DNA of 13,460 nucleotides from Bacillota bacterium. Lineage in GTDB: Bacteria > Bacillota > Clostridia > Christensenellales > Aristaeellaceae. The notes beneath the pieces were generated by a model, which did not search any database, was not told the origin of the DNA, and worked only from the letters and a program-made list of their open reading frames with translations. Below are positions 5,774-12,404 of the stretch, piece after piece. Location: NCBI GenBank assembly GCA_023404715.1, contig JAEYAR010000194.1, positions 1-13,460 on the forward strand. The letters are read 5' to 3'. Made by a program: the position numbers and the translations under genes. How positions within the stretch are numbered: position 1 is the stretch's first letter; the number at the start of each line of letters is the position of its first letter.

Positions 5774-7267
5774 TTACATACCCATTTCCGCGAGCTTGAT
5801 GACCTCGGCCAGCGCGTCCTGGGGCAGCAGGCTCATGGCCTTGGCCACAGCCAGCATGAGGCCGGATTGCAGTTCAGCGAACACCGACATCGCTGTCTCC
5901 TCATTCATGGTCAACAGGTCGATGACCTCCAGGCCGCTCAGGTCCTTCGGCACGTAGGCGCGAGAGGCGATATTCGCGAACTCCGTCGCCTTCATACGCA
6001 CGTCCTCGCCTTCCGCCGTGATCGTCATGTCCATGCCCAGCTCCATGGCGGAGGTAAAGTCCTCGCCCTTGCGCTCCGTGATGCGCTTGCCGTCGATGTC
6101 GGCCTTCGCCTTGATCTCGGATATGACGACCTGATCCTCAACCGTCTTCCGGCTTTCGGAAATGTTCTCTGTCAGCGTGCCCACGAACGCGACCGTCTCT
6201 ACGTCGCCGTCGATCTTCGCATCGGTCGTCATCTCAACCTCCGCGCTGAAGCTATCCGCGCCGTCGCCGGCCAGCATGCTCATGACGGTGTTGTCCCGAT
6301 AAGTATCGTTCCCCAGATCAAAATTCGTCGTCATGGCTACGTCGAAGAAGGGCACGCCTTCCTCCATAAACGCGATGCGGATCGTCACGCCCTCTTCGCC
6401 GGTCTTGATCTCCAGCGCGATGACATACTCGTCTTCTTCGATGTACAGGGCGACCAAGCCGCCGTCGGCGTCCATCAACAACCGAATTTGCAGCGCGTCG
6501 TCGCCGTCAAATTCGTCCTTTACCTCAGCGATCAGCTTCTCGATCTCGCCTTCCCAGGTCTCGTCCGGTTCGAGCGTCGCAAAGCTTTTCAGGATGTCGT
6601 CGCCCTTCGCCTCTTCCAAGAGAGCGACGATCAGCTCGCAGGACTTCTCTTCGGTGATGGTGATCGTGGTGCTGGTCGCCGCCGCGCCGCGCGTCTTTGT
6701 CGCCGCCTCCGCGCCGCCCTCGGCAGGCGCCGGGATGCCGGCCAGCCAGTTCATGGCGATATCGCCGTAGCGCGTAAGCTCAGAAAGCACCATGTCGCCG
6801 ACCTGCGCCCAATCGACGTCGCTCAGGCCCAACATCTGCGCCAGATCGTCATAGCGCACGTCGAACACCCGGGTGGGCATCAGGCTGGTGGTTAGGCGTA
6901 CGCCCTCGGGCAGCAGCTGCACGTCGATATCCGCCACCTGCTCGCCCTGCATCGCAAAGCCCAGCTTTGCATAGCCCTCATCGGGCGTCGAGGCGAATGC
7001 GAAGGTCACGGAGCCGGACGACACCAGGTCGAACATCGCCTGGATGACGGCCAGCTCTTCCGCATCCAGGTCCGCGCTTTCCATACCCGTAAAGCGCATA
7101 CCAAAGTCGCCGTATACCTCTCGGCCATTTTCAATCGCGGCATCCATCAAATGGCTCAGCATCGTGCCGGGCACGATATCCGTGTCCTCCGCCAGGGAGA
7201 AGGCGGGCAGCAGGCACATGAGCAGCGCCATGACGATCGCCAGTTCTTTTTTGATCCAAAGTTTCAT
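5774..7267 (-). CDS. Secreted acidic protein of unknown function
   Basis: The protein has 497 residues from ATG 7267-7265, with AGAGGA nine bases upstream. Residues 1-26 form a Sec signal peptide: positive start (MKLWIKKE), hydrophobic core (LAIVMALLMCLLPAF) and a likely signal peptidase I site after SLA. No lipobox is present, since the residues before the Cys are bulky. The mature part is strongly acidic with many alternating strand-like segments (VTFAFASTPDEGYAKLGFAM, VALYIEEDEYVIALEIKTG, VEMTTDAKIDGDVETVAFVG), suggesting a large beta-sheet fold of lipoprotein-carrier (LolA/LppX-like) or yellow-type appearance; this is a guess on shape only. A low-complexity hinge AEGGAEAATKTRGAAATST lies near residue 180. 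It is the last gene of the GntR/ABC operon, 50 bases after the permease, so it may act with that transporter at the cell surface. I do not recognise a named family. Confidence 0.78.
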   Translation of the reverse strand: MKLWIKKELAIVMALLMCLLPAFSLAEDTDIVPGTMLSHLMDAAIENGREVYGDFGMRFTGMESADLDAEELAVIQAMFDLVSSGSVTFAFASTPDEGYAKLGFAMQGEQVADIDVQLLPEGVRLTTSLMPTRVFDVRYDDLAQMLGLSDVDWAQVGDMVLSELTRYGDIAMNWLAGIPAPAEGGAEAATKTRGAAATSTTITITEEKSCELIVALLEEAKGDDILKSFATLEPDETWEGEIEKLIAEVKDEFDGDDALQIRLLMDADGGLVALYIEEDEYVIALEIKTGEEGVTIRIAFMEEGVPFFDVAMTTNFDLGNDTYRDNTVMSMLAGDGADSFSAEVEMTTDAKIDGDVETVAFVGTLTENISESRKTVEDQVVISEIKAKADIDGKRITERKGEDFTSAMELGMDMTITAEGEDVRMKATEFANIASRAYVPKDLSGLEVIDLLTMNEETAMSVFAELQSGLMLAVAKAMSLLPQDALAEVIKLAEMGM

Positions 7268-7317
7268 CGTTTACCATCCTCTCGTTTGATTTTATTGAAT
7301 TAATCGGGGTAACAGGG

Positions 7318-8139
7318 TTATTTCGGCTGGGGCGTGCCCGCCATGACCGGATAGCTGAGCGCCAAGCAGGCGACAGCGCCGATCGCGCGGATCACAGGCC
7401 ACTGCTCCGCGACGAACCGCATCGCGTTTTCCATAAAACGCATGAGCTCCATGAATTGCGGCATGAGTTGCCACATTTCCTGCTCGTTGAGCCGCGCCAG
7501 CTGGTCAAAGAAGCCCGTCACCGCCGGTACGATCATCAACGCGAAGAGCGCCACCGGCACGCCGATCGTCACCGCCAGCGTCTGGATCTTCCAGCGGCGC
7601 AGCAGGCAGAAATAGAAGTAGTAAAGGCAGCACCATTGGATCGTCGAGGTCCAGGCGTTCCAGGCGTTTTGCCAAGCCATCGCCGTCGCGCCGCCAAGCG
7701 TGGTCGCCCGCATCGTCGAATACATGCTCCACATGTTGATCGAGTAGCGCTGCGGGGCGATGTTCGCCATGAGCGAGACCAGTGCCGCATCCAGCATCGT
7801 CATCAGGGCGCCGAGAACCACGCCCAGCGCGCTAATCAGCAAGATTTCTGCGATCACGCCGCCGTATACCGAGAGGCGCGGCGTCGCCCGCGTGATCAGG
7901 AAGCGTGCATCCACATTCGCCGCCCGATACATGAGCATGAGCATCACGACGCTGCTGCAAGAGAACATCGCGGAGACGCTGTTCAAGTCGATGTCGCCGT
8001 CTACAAAGATCGCGAGGACGTATACGGCGATTTCCATCAGCAGCACCACGCCCGCGACGCTCAGCATGAGCTGCCAGCCCTTCTTCCACAGGTAATGCAG
8101 CGTTCCTTCAAAACGCGACATCTTAAGCGCCGATTCCAT
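7318..8139 (-). CDS. ABC transporter permease, ABC-2-like
   Basis: The membrane protein has 273 residues from ATG 8139-8137, where AAGGAG sits nine bases upstream; the ATG at 8148 touches the same ribosome binding site and is less likely. About six hydrophobic segments are visible: LMLSVAGVVLLMEIAVYVLA, VSAMFSCSSVVMLMLMYRAA, AEILLISALGVVLGALMTML, WCCLYYFYFCLL, TIGVPVALFALMIVPAVTGF and AIGAVACLALSYPVM. The amphipathic N-terminal stretch (LHYLWKKGW) would contact the ATPase. Its start overlaps the 3' end of the ATPase gene by 17 bases, a sign of coupled translation. It is expected to homodimerise with the ATPase as an exporter or membrane-stress transporter; the substrate is unknown. The sequence itself is weakly conserved, so the call leans on topology and operon context. 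Confidence 0.78.
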   Translation of the reverse strand: MESALKMSRFEGTLHYLWKKGWQLMLSVAGVVLLMEIAVYVLAIFVDGDIDLNSVSAMFSCSSVVMLMLMYRAANVDARFLITRATPRLSVYGGVIAEILLISALGVVLGALMTMLDAALVSLMANIAPQRYSINMWSMYSTMRATTLGGATAMAWQNAWNAWTSTIQWCCLYYFYFCLLRRWKIQTLAVTIGVPVALFALMIVPAVTGFFDQLARLNEQEMWQLMPQFMELMRFMENAMRFVAEQWPVIRAIGAVACLALSYPVMAGTPQPK

Positions 8140-9013
8140 GGCCTTCATCTCCTTTCTTCTCTTCCGTCAGCAGCACGAACAGCCTCTGCAGGCCGATGGG
8201 CTCCGTCTTCACCGTTTCCGGGAACGCCCGGGGCGCTTCGAGGAACACGCTGCGCGCCATCGCCCCGGCGAAGACCTCCTCGCGCAGCACGCGCAGGCCC
8301 TGCGTCGCCGCGACGACGGCCTCGGGCGTGCCGCTGACGACGATGCCCAGCTCGCGCAGGGAATCGACGTCCTTTTGCAAAATCAGCTTGCCGTGGTCGA
8401 TCATCACGGCCACCTCCAGCACGCGGGCCACCTCGTCGATGAGGTGCGTGCTGAGCACGAGGGTGCGCGGGTTTTCAGCGTACGAATCGATCAGCGCGTC
8501 GTAAAACCGCTCGCGGCTGACGGCGTCCAGGCCCAGGCTGGGCTCGTCGAAGATCGTGATCGGCGCCTGCGACGCGAGGCCGCATACCAAGCCCACCGCC
8601 GTCTGCATGCCGCGCGACAGGCCCTTTGTCTTGCGCTTTACATCCAGCTCAAACAGATCGATCATCTTGGAGCACACCGCGTCGCTCCAATTCGGGTACA
8701 GGCGGCGCTCGACGTTCAACACGTCCCGCACGCGGGTCAGCCCGCCGAAGTCCGGCGTGTCGCTGATAAAGCACAGACTGCCCAGCGCCGCAGCGCTGTT
8801 GTGGGGCCTGCGCCCGTTCACCAGCACCTGGCCGCTGTGCGTAAACGCTTGCGCGGTCAGCAGGCGCAGGAATGTGGACTTGCCTGCCCCGTTTCGTCCG
8901 AGCAGGCCGTAGATATGCCCGCTGTCGATCTGGCAGCTGAAGTGATCGAGCGCCTGCGTCTTGCCAAAGCGCATGGACAAATCCTTCGCCTCGATCGCCG
9001 CTATGGTGTTCAT
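8123..9013 (-). CDS. ABC transporter ATP-binding protein (YtrB/BcrA-like)
   Basis: The protein has 296 residues. Walker A is GRNGAGKST (39-47), the signature is the variant LSRGMQ (132-137), Walker B is ITIFDE (152-157), the D-loop SLGLD (159-163) and the switch His is H190 in STH. The usual Q-loop Gln is not evident: the region reads CFISDTPDF, typical for the YtrB/antibiotic-type branch. It hydrolyses ATP to power the permease encoded next. Its ATG overlaps the GntR stop as ATGA (9013-9010), with GGAGGG seven bases upstream, so the two are translationally coupled. The C-terminal ~80 residues (after LILQKDVDSLRELG) are family-typical and variable. The combination GntR-ATPase-permease is the YtrA-type arrangement, often induced by cell-envelope stress in Firmicutes. 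Confidence 0.92.
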   Translation of the reverse strand: MNTIAAIEAKDLSMRFGKTQALDHFSCQIDSGHIYGLLGRNGAGKSTFLRLLTAQAFTHSGQVLVNGRRPHNSAAALGSLCFISDTPDFGGLTRVRDVLNVERRLYPNWSDAVCSKMIDLFELDVKRKTKGLSRGMQTAVGLVCGLASQAPITIFDEPSLGLDAVSRERFYDALIDSYAENPRTLVLSTHLIDEVARVLEVAVMIDHGKLILQKDVDSLRELGIVVSGTPEAVVAATQGLRVLREEVFAGAMARSVFLEAPRAFPETVKTEPIGLQRLFVLLTEEKKGDEGHGIGA

Positions 9014-9405
9014 AGATGTCCCTCCGTCTTCTTTTCTTCATAATCGCCGTCCATGTACGCATCGACGGCCGCCCGGATCTGCTCGTTGCGGATGCCCAGG
9101 GCCTTCGCCTCGGCGATGAGCGCCGGAAGCCGCGATTCGAAGAATGCCTTTTGCCGTTTGCGTTCGATGAGTTCCCGGCTGCCCGCGGATACGAACATGC
9201 CGATGCCCCGCTTTTTGTAGATGATGCCTTCATCCACCAGCAGCGAAAAGCCCTTCGCTACCGTAGCCGGGTTGATGTTGAAGTGCCTCGAAAACGCGTT
9301 TGTCGAGGGCACCGCATCCTCGGGTTCCAGCCTGCCGGCGAGGATGTCGTCCTCAATCATCCGGGCCACTTGCATGTAAATGCTGACGCCTTCCTGAAAG
9401 GGCAT
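9010..9405 (-). CDS. GntR-family (YtrA-type) transcriptional repressor
   Basis: The regulator has 131 residues with an ideal ribosome binding site (AAGGAGG, seven bases before the ATG). The winged HTH covers residues ~5-72: IYMQVARMIEDDILAGRL (helix 1), AVPSTNAFSRHFNINPATVA (helices 2-3, with the PSxxxFSRHFxINPxTVxK pattern of GntR proteins), LLVDEGIIYKKRGIGMFV (helix and wing). The short C-terminal ~55 residues lack a ligand-binding FadR/HutC domain, which defines the YtrA subfamily; they form helices for dimerisation. It is the first gene of the operon and most likely represses it through the palindrome at 9450-9465. The inducing signal is unknown. Confidence 0.93.
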   Translation of the reverse strand: MPFQEGVSIYMQVARMIEDDILAGRLEPEDAVPSTNAFSRHFNINPATVAKGFSLLVDEGIIYKKRGIGMFVSAGSRELIERKRQKAFFESRLPALIAEAKALGIRNEQIRAAVDAYMDGDYEEKKTEGHL

Positions 9406-9449
9406 TCACATCCTCCTTCCCCTTTCAACGGTTCATCCGTCAAGTGGTT

Positions 9450-9465
9450 CATTACTCATGTAATG
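9450..9465. promoter_or_regulatory. Operator for the GntR regulator
   Basis: CATTAC-TCAT-GTAATG is a perfect 6-4-6 palindrome just downstream of the -10 box of the GntR operon (two bases away). This placement blocks RNA polymerase when a repressor is bound, so autoregulation is the simplest reading. Confidence 0.7.
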
Positions 9466-9466
9466 C

Positions 9467-9495
9467 ACTATATCACCAATGAAGTCGTTTGTCAA
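9467..9495 (-). promoter_or_regulatory. Sigma-A promoter of the GntR/ABC operon
   Basis: On the minus strand, perfect TTGACA (9495-9490), a 17-base spacer and TATAGT (9472-9467). The start point would be near 9460, inside the palindromic operator. Confidence 0.85.
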
Positions 9496-9524
9496 GCCCG
9501 GCGCGCGATCTTTTGAAAAAAAGA

Positions 9525-9554
9525 TTGACATCGCCGCCCGCGCGGGCGTATACT
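9525..9554 (+). promoter_or_regulatory. Promoter of the DAHP synthase transcript, palindrome in spacer
   Basis: Perfect TTGACA (9525-9530), 18-base spacer and TATACT (9549-9554). The spacer contains the perfect 14-base palindrome CGCCCGCGCGGGCG (9535-9548), abutting the -10 box. It is divergent from the GntR promoter 29 bases away, so the two may share control. Start point near 9561. Confidence 0.8.
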
Positions 9555-9585
9555 GAAAGCACTTCATCCTGGGAGGATACGGACG

Positions 9586-9669
9586 ATGGCAACCATGTGC
9601 GCGTATGCTGATGCGTACCTGTATTATTACGGTAATACGGGCTGTTTGCATTGCGCATGTGAGGCATGA
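9586..9669 (+). CDS. Tyrosine-rich leader peptide of the DAHP synthase attenuator
   Basis: The ATG has GGGAGG nine bases upstream and lies ~25 bases after the predicted start of transcription. The 27-residue peptide begins MATMCAYADAYLYYYG; five of residues 7-15 are Tyr, including a YYY run at codons 13-15 (9622-9630). It has no domain and no homology expected. It ends 17 bases before the 5' arm of an intrinsic terminator and lies in front of the first enzyme of aromatic amino acid synthesis, whose end products include tyrosine. This is the layout of the pheA/trp type leader peptides: shortage of charged tRNA-Tyr would stall the ribosome on the Tyr codons. The four Cys (C5, C20, C23, C25) are unexplained. 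It is too short for normal gene calling. The function is inferred from sequence and context, not shown. Confidence 0.82.
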   Translation: MATMCAYADAYLYYYGNTGCLHCACEA

Positions 9670-9697
9670 AATCAAGGCGCAATTCAGGCAGTCCCGT
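9621..9697 (+). promoter_or_regulatory. Attenuator antiterminator segments (1:2 and 2:3 pairings)
   Basis: Segment 1, GTATTA (9621-9626, within the Tyr codons), can pair with segment 2 start TAATAC (9633-9638). Segment 2, ACGGGCTGTTTG (9637-9648), can pair with segment 3, CAGGCAGTCCCGT (9685-9697), over 12 pairs with one bulged U and two G-U pairs. Segment 3 is also the 5' arm of the terminator. A ribosome stalled at the first Tyr codons would cover segment 1 and free segment 2 to sequester segment 3, allowing read-through. No T-box motif (AGGGTGGnACCGCG) is present. Confidence 0.7.
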
Positions 9698-9714
9698 CAG
9701 GGGCTGCCTTTTTT
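9687..9714 (+). terminator. Attenuator terminator before the DAHP synthase gene
   Basis: GGCAGTCCC (9687-9695), loop GTCA and GGGGCTGCC (9700-9708) form a 9-pair stem followed directly by six T. It is a textbook intrinsic terminator placed inside the leader, 34 bases before the start codon. Confidence 0.9.
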
Positions 9715-9748
9715 GTAGCACGGCAGCACGGAAAGGAAGGAACACGGC

Positions 9749-10765
9749 ATGATCATCATCCTCAAAAGCGGCACCCCGCAGCCCAAGATCGACGAGCTCA
9801 TCCACGACGTAGAGAAGATGGGGGTACACGTCCATTACAGCGCGGGCACCCAGGCGACCATCCTGGGCCTGGTAGGCGACGTCTCCCACGTAAACCCCGA
9901 TACCCTGCGCGCAAACGAGGCCGTAGCGGACGTGCGGCGCATCACCGAGCCCTATAAAGCGGCGAACCGGCGCTTTCATCCCGACGACACGCACGTAGCG
10001 GTCGCCGGGCGCACGATCGGCGAGGGATTTTTCCACGTCATCGCGGGCCCCTGCTCGGTGGAGAGCGAGGAGCAGCTGCTCACCGTCGCCAAGTCGGTGA
10101 AGGAAAGCGGCGCGACCTTCCTGCGCGGAGGCGCCTTTAAGCCGCGCACGTCCCCCTATTCCTTCCAGGGGCTGGAGACGGACGGCCTGCGCCTGCTTAT
10201 CGAGGCACGGCGCGCGACCGGCCTGCCCATCGTAACGGAGATCATGGGCGAATCGCAGCTGGACGACTTCGCGGACGTGGACGTGGTGCAGGTCGGCGCG
10301 CGTAACATGCAAAACTTCCGCCTGCTCAAGGAGCTGGGGCACAGCAAAAAGCCGGTGCTGCTCAAGCGCGGCCTGGCGAACACCGTCGAGGAGCTGCTCA
10401 TGAGCGCGGAGTACATCCTCGCGGGCGGCAACCCGAACGTGATCCTCTGCGAGCGCGGCATCCGCACGTTTGAAAAGATGATCCGAAATAACCTGGACAT
10501 CTCGGCCATCCCCCTCATCAAGGAGAAGTCGCACCTGCCCGTGATCGTGGATCCCAGCCACGCGGCGGGCCTGGCGCGCATGGTGCAGCCGCTTTCCCGC
10601 GCGGCCATCGCCGCGGGCGCCGACGGATTGCTCATCGAGGTGCACAACAACCCGGCTTGCGCCCTGTGCGACGGCGCGCAGTCGCTCGATATGCCCGCCT
10701 TCGCCGACATCATGCTAGACATCAGGCGCCGCGCGGAATTCGAGGAAAAGCGCCTGGGCGCATGA
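9749..10765 (+). CDS. aroF: 3-deoxy-7-phosphoheptulonate (DAHP) synthase, class I-beta with regulatory domain
   Basis: The 338-residue enzyme condenses phosphoenolpyruvate and erythrose 4-phosphate to DAHP, the first step of the shikimate pathway, in the cytoplasm. Residues 1-~70 are the ferredoxin-like regulatory domain of the Thermotoga-type enzyme (MIIILKSGTPQPKIDELI), which binds Tyr or Phe for feedback inhibition. The barrel carries GPCSVE (100-105), KPRTSPYSFQG (131-141), GARNMQN (183-189), LLKRG (204-208), CERG (234-237) and DPSH (268-271). Expected metal ligands are C102, H271, E297 and D308, all present. The start ATG 9749 has AAGGAAGG eight bases upstream. No other aro gene follows; a strong terminator comes after. 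It stands alone behind the Tyr-leader attenuator, so both transcription and activity would respond to tyrosine. The symbol follows common annotation of this class. Confidence 0.95.
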   Translation: MIIILKSGTPQPKIDELIHDVEKMGVHVHYSAGTQATILGLVGDVSHVNPDTLRANEAVADVRRITEPYKAANRRFHPDDTHVAVAGRTIGEGFFHVIAGPCSVESEEQLLTVAKSVKESGATFLRGGAFKPRTSPYSFQGLETDGLRLLIEARRATGLPIVTEIMGESQLDDFADVDVVQVGARNMQNFRLLKELGHSKKPVLLKRGLANTVEELLMSAEYILAGGNPNVILCERGIRTFEKMIRNNLDISAIPLIKEKSHLPVIVDPSHAAGLARMVQPLSRAAIAAGADGLLIEVHNNPACALCDGAQSLDMPAFADIMLDIRRRAEFEEKRLGA

Positions 10766-10832
10766 GCCCCCATCTGTAAACCCCTTGCCGCTCGATAACC
10801 CCGGCCATGATATATCATTTTTTAAAAGTCCA

Positions 10833-10871
10833 AGCATCCTCCGGGCCGTTCTTCCCGGGGGATGCTGTTTT
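10833..10871 (+). terminator. Intrinsic terminator of the DAHP synthase gene
   Basis: AGCATCCTCCGGG (10833-10845) pairs with CCCGGGGGATGCT (10854-10866), 13 pairs with one T-G, loop of eight bases, then GTTTTA. Confidence 0.88.
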
Positions 10872-10979
10872 ATGCCCTTAAACATCGACAACGGACGCAG
10901 ATCAGCAGCGCAAAGCGGTGTATTTATCCAACATTCCCGTGTGTATAGAACAACAATAACAATGTTTTCTCATTTTTTC
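10872..10979. other. Non-coding gap between terminator and permease promoter
   Basis: This AT-rich stretch carries no gene or repeat I can support. A 75-residue open frame crosses it (10785-11012) but also runs through the terminator stem and promoter and has no ribosome binding site. Confidence 0.5.
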
Positions 10980-11008
10980 TTGACATATCCCCCAATTCAT
11001 TTTATAAT
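10980..11008 (+). promoter_or_regulatory. Perfect consensus sigma-A promoter of the sugar permease operon
   Basis: TTGACA (10980-10985), exactly 17 bases, TATAAT (11003-11008). Start point near 11015, giving a leader of about 168 bases before the first permease. No catabolite (cre) box was recognised near it. Confidence 0.9.
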
Positions 11009-11096
11009 GTGAAAAAGCCTCCTTTTGCACAGCAGGGTATATGCACATCTCAAAGGCGTCTAATTGCATACGTTTTATGTCACTTTTCCCACAAGA

Positions 11097-11145
11097 AAGG
11101 ACGGCAGCTTTCCGGCGCATAATGCGTCCTTCGGGCTCCGTCCGG
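11097..11145 (+). promoter_or_regulatory. Leader with alternative hairpins before the permease operon
   Basis: AAGGACG (11097-11103) can pair with CGTCCTT (11125-11131), while GGACGG (11099-11104) can instead pair with CCGTCC further down (11138-11143). CGCATAATGCG (11116-11126) is a perfect inverted repeat within the first stem. Mutually exclusive folds in a ~168-base leader suggest, but do not prove, RNA-level control. No known riboswitch class was recognised. Confidence 0.35.
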
Positions 11146-11182
11146 GGTATGTCAATAAAACTATAGTATAGGAGATGGTCGC

Positions 11183-12355
11183 ATGCAGTCAGCTTTATCC
11201 CCGGGCAACAGGACGGACCTTCGCCATTCAAGCACGATGACGTTATTTAAAGCCCTGCTGATACTCTCCGCCCTCCTGGTCGTCGGCGGCGCCAGCTGGT
11301 ATGTCGCGGTGACGGGCACAGTAGGTAAAAAGGATTGGGATTTTGTACGCTACGGCTTGCTCCCCATGCTCATGACGGTATCGGGCTGCGTGCTGCTGAT
11401 CGTAACGATCACTTCTTATTTCATTTTACCAGCCTTCCGTTCCGTATCGGCTCCGCTGCTTCGGGACCTAAAACGCGACAAATACCTGTATCTTTTGATT
11501 TTGCCAGGCATTCTAGCGGTGTTCGTCTTCAGCTACATGCCGATGTACGGCATCATCCTGGCCTTTAAGGACTATAAGATTAAGAGCGGCATCATGTTCT
11601 CGCAGTGGTGCGGCATGCAGAATTTCACGCGCTTCTTCGGGCGCACCGTTGCGGGCGACGTCATCTGGAACACGCTGTTCATCGGCGTCACCCAGCTGGC
11701 GATCACGTTCCCCGTGCCCATCCTGCTGGCGCTGCTGCTCAATGAGCTGCGCAGCAATCGCTTTCGCCGCGTCACCCAATCGATCATCTATCTTCCCCAC
11801 TTCATCAGTTGGGTTATCATGTACTCGCTGGTGTTCAGCCTCTTTTCCATCACCAGCGGCGCGGTCAACAAGCTGCTGATCTCGCTAGGCCTCTCCCCCT
11901 TTAACCTGCTCTCCGAGCCGCGCATGTTCTACGGCATGCTTTACGGCACGAGCATCTGGAAGGAGGCTGGCTGGGGCACCATCATCTACATGGCCGCCAT
12001 CGCCGGGGTCGATCAGGAGATGTACGAGGCGGCCTACCTGGATGGGGCTAACCGCCTCAAGCAATGCTTGTACATCACCCTGCCGGCCATCGCCTTCTCG
12101 GTGACGACGATGCTCATCCTCAACGTCGGCTCGGTCATGGGCGCCAATTTCGACCAGATCATGAACCTGCGCACCGACGCTACGAAAACCACCGTCGCCC
12201 AGGTCATCGATACTTACGTGTATGACATGGGCGTCTCTAAAGGTGAATACGACCTATCCACCGCCATCGGCCTGTTTCAACAGATCGTCAACTGTTTCCT
12301 CCTTTTTGTTAGTAACTTCGCAATTAAAAAGATGTCCGGCGAAGGCTTCTTCTGA
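11183..12355 (+). CDS. ABC sugar transporter permease, LplB-like
   Basis: The protein has 390 residues with AGGAG eight bases before ATG 11183. From residue ~95 it is a classical LplB/MalF-type permease: LKRDKYLYLLILPGILAVFV (TM1 of the core), a periplasmic-like loop with KIKSGIMFSQWCGMQNFTRF, then five more membrane helices and the EAA loop EAAYLDGANRLKQCLYITLP (282-301) that contacts the ATPase. It forms the import channel with the YtcP-like permease encoded next. Unusual is an N-terminal extension of about 95 residues with two extra hydrophobic segments (about 22-42 and 57-82), absent in typical ~300-residue LplB proteins. The substrate is likely an oligo- or polysaccharide fragment, judged by family only. 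The binding protein and ATPase are not in the window. Confidence 0.93.
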   Translation: MQSALSPGNRTDLRHSSTMTLFKALLILSALLVVGGASWYVAVTGTVGKKDWDFVRYGLLPMLMTVSGCVLLIVTITSYFILPAFRSVSAPLLRDLKRDKYLYLLILPGILAVFVFSYMPMYGIILAFKDYKIKSGIMFSQWCGMQNFTRFFGRTVAGDVIWNTLFIGVTQLAITFPVPILLALLLNELRSNRFRRVTQSIIYLPHFISWVIMYSLVFSLFSITSGAVNKLLISLGLSPFNLLSEPRMFYGMLYGTSIWKEAGWGTIIYMAAIAGVDQEMYEAAYLDGANRLKQCLYITLPAIAFSVTTMLILNVGSVMGANFDQIMNLRTDATKTTVAQVIDTYVYDMGVSKGEYDLSTAIGLFQQIVNCFLLFVSNFAIKKMSGEGFF

Positions 12356-12404
12356 GGGGCGTACACCACGACAAAACAGACACTAGGAAAAGGAGGCGTC
12401 GATC

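Noticed and set aside
5747..6895. 382-residue plus-strand open frame opposite the secreted protein gene
   Set aside because: Composition is His/Arg/Leu-rich without domain pattern, and it starts inside the bidirectional terminator; the minus-strand frame has a signal peptide and a ribosome binding site.
7190..7267. Lipoprotein signal in the secreted acidic protein
   Set aside because: The only Cys in the signal region follows bulky residues (ALLMC) and is still within the hydrophobic core, so it is not a lipobox.
7456..9043. Long plus-strand open frames opposite the ABC permease and ATPase genes
   Set aside because: They are Arg/His/Gln-rich shadows; the minus strand has intact Walker and signature motifs and coupled starts.
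9555..9748. T-box riboswitch as the explanation of the leader before DAHP synthase
   Set aside because: The conserved AGGGTGGnACCGCG sequence and stem I features are missing and the leader is too short; a translated Tyr-rich peptide fits better.
9473..10645. 390-residue minus-strand open frame opposite DAHP synthase
   Set aside because: The plus strand carries every catalytic motif of the enzyme; the antisense frame also runs through the leader terminator and divergent promoters.
10785..11012. 75-residue plus-strand open frame after DAHP synthase
   Set aside because: It crosses a 13-pair terminator stem and a perfect promoter, and lacks a ribosome binding site.
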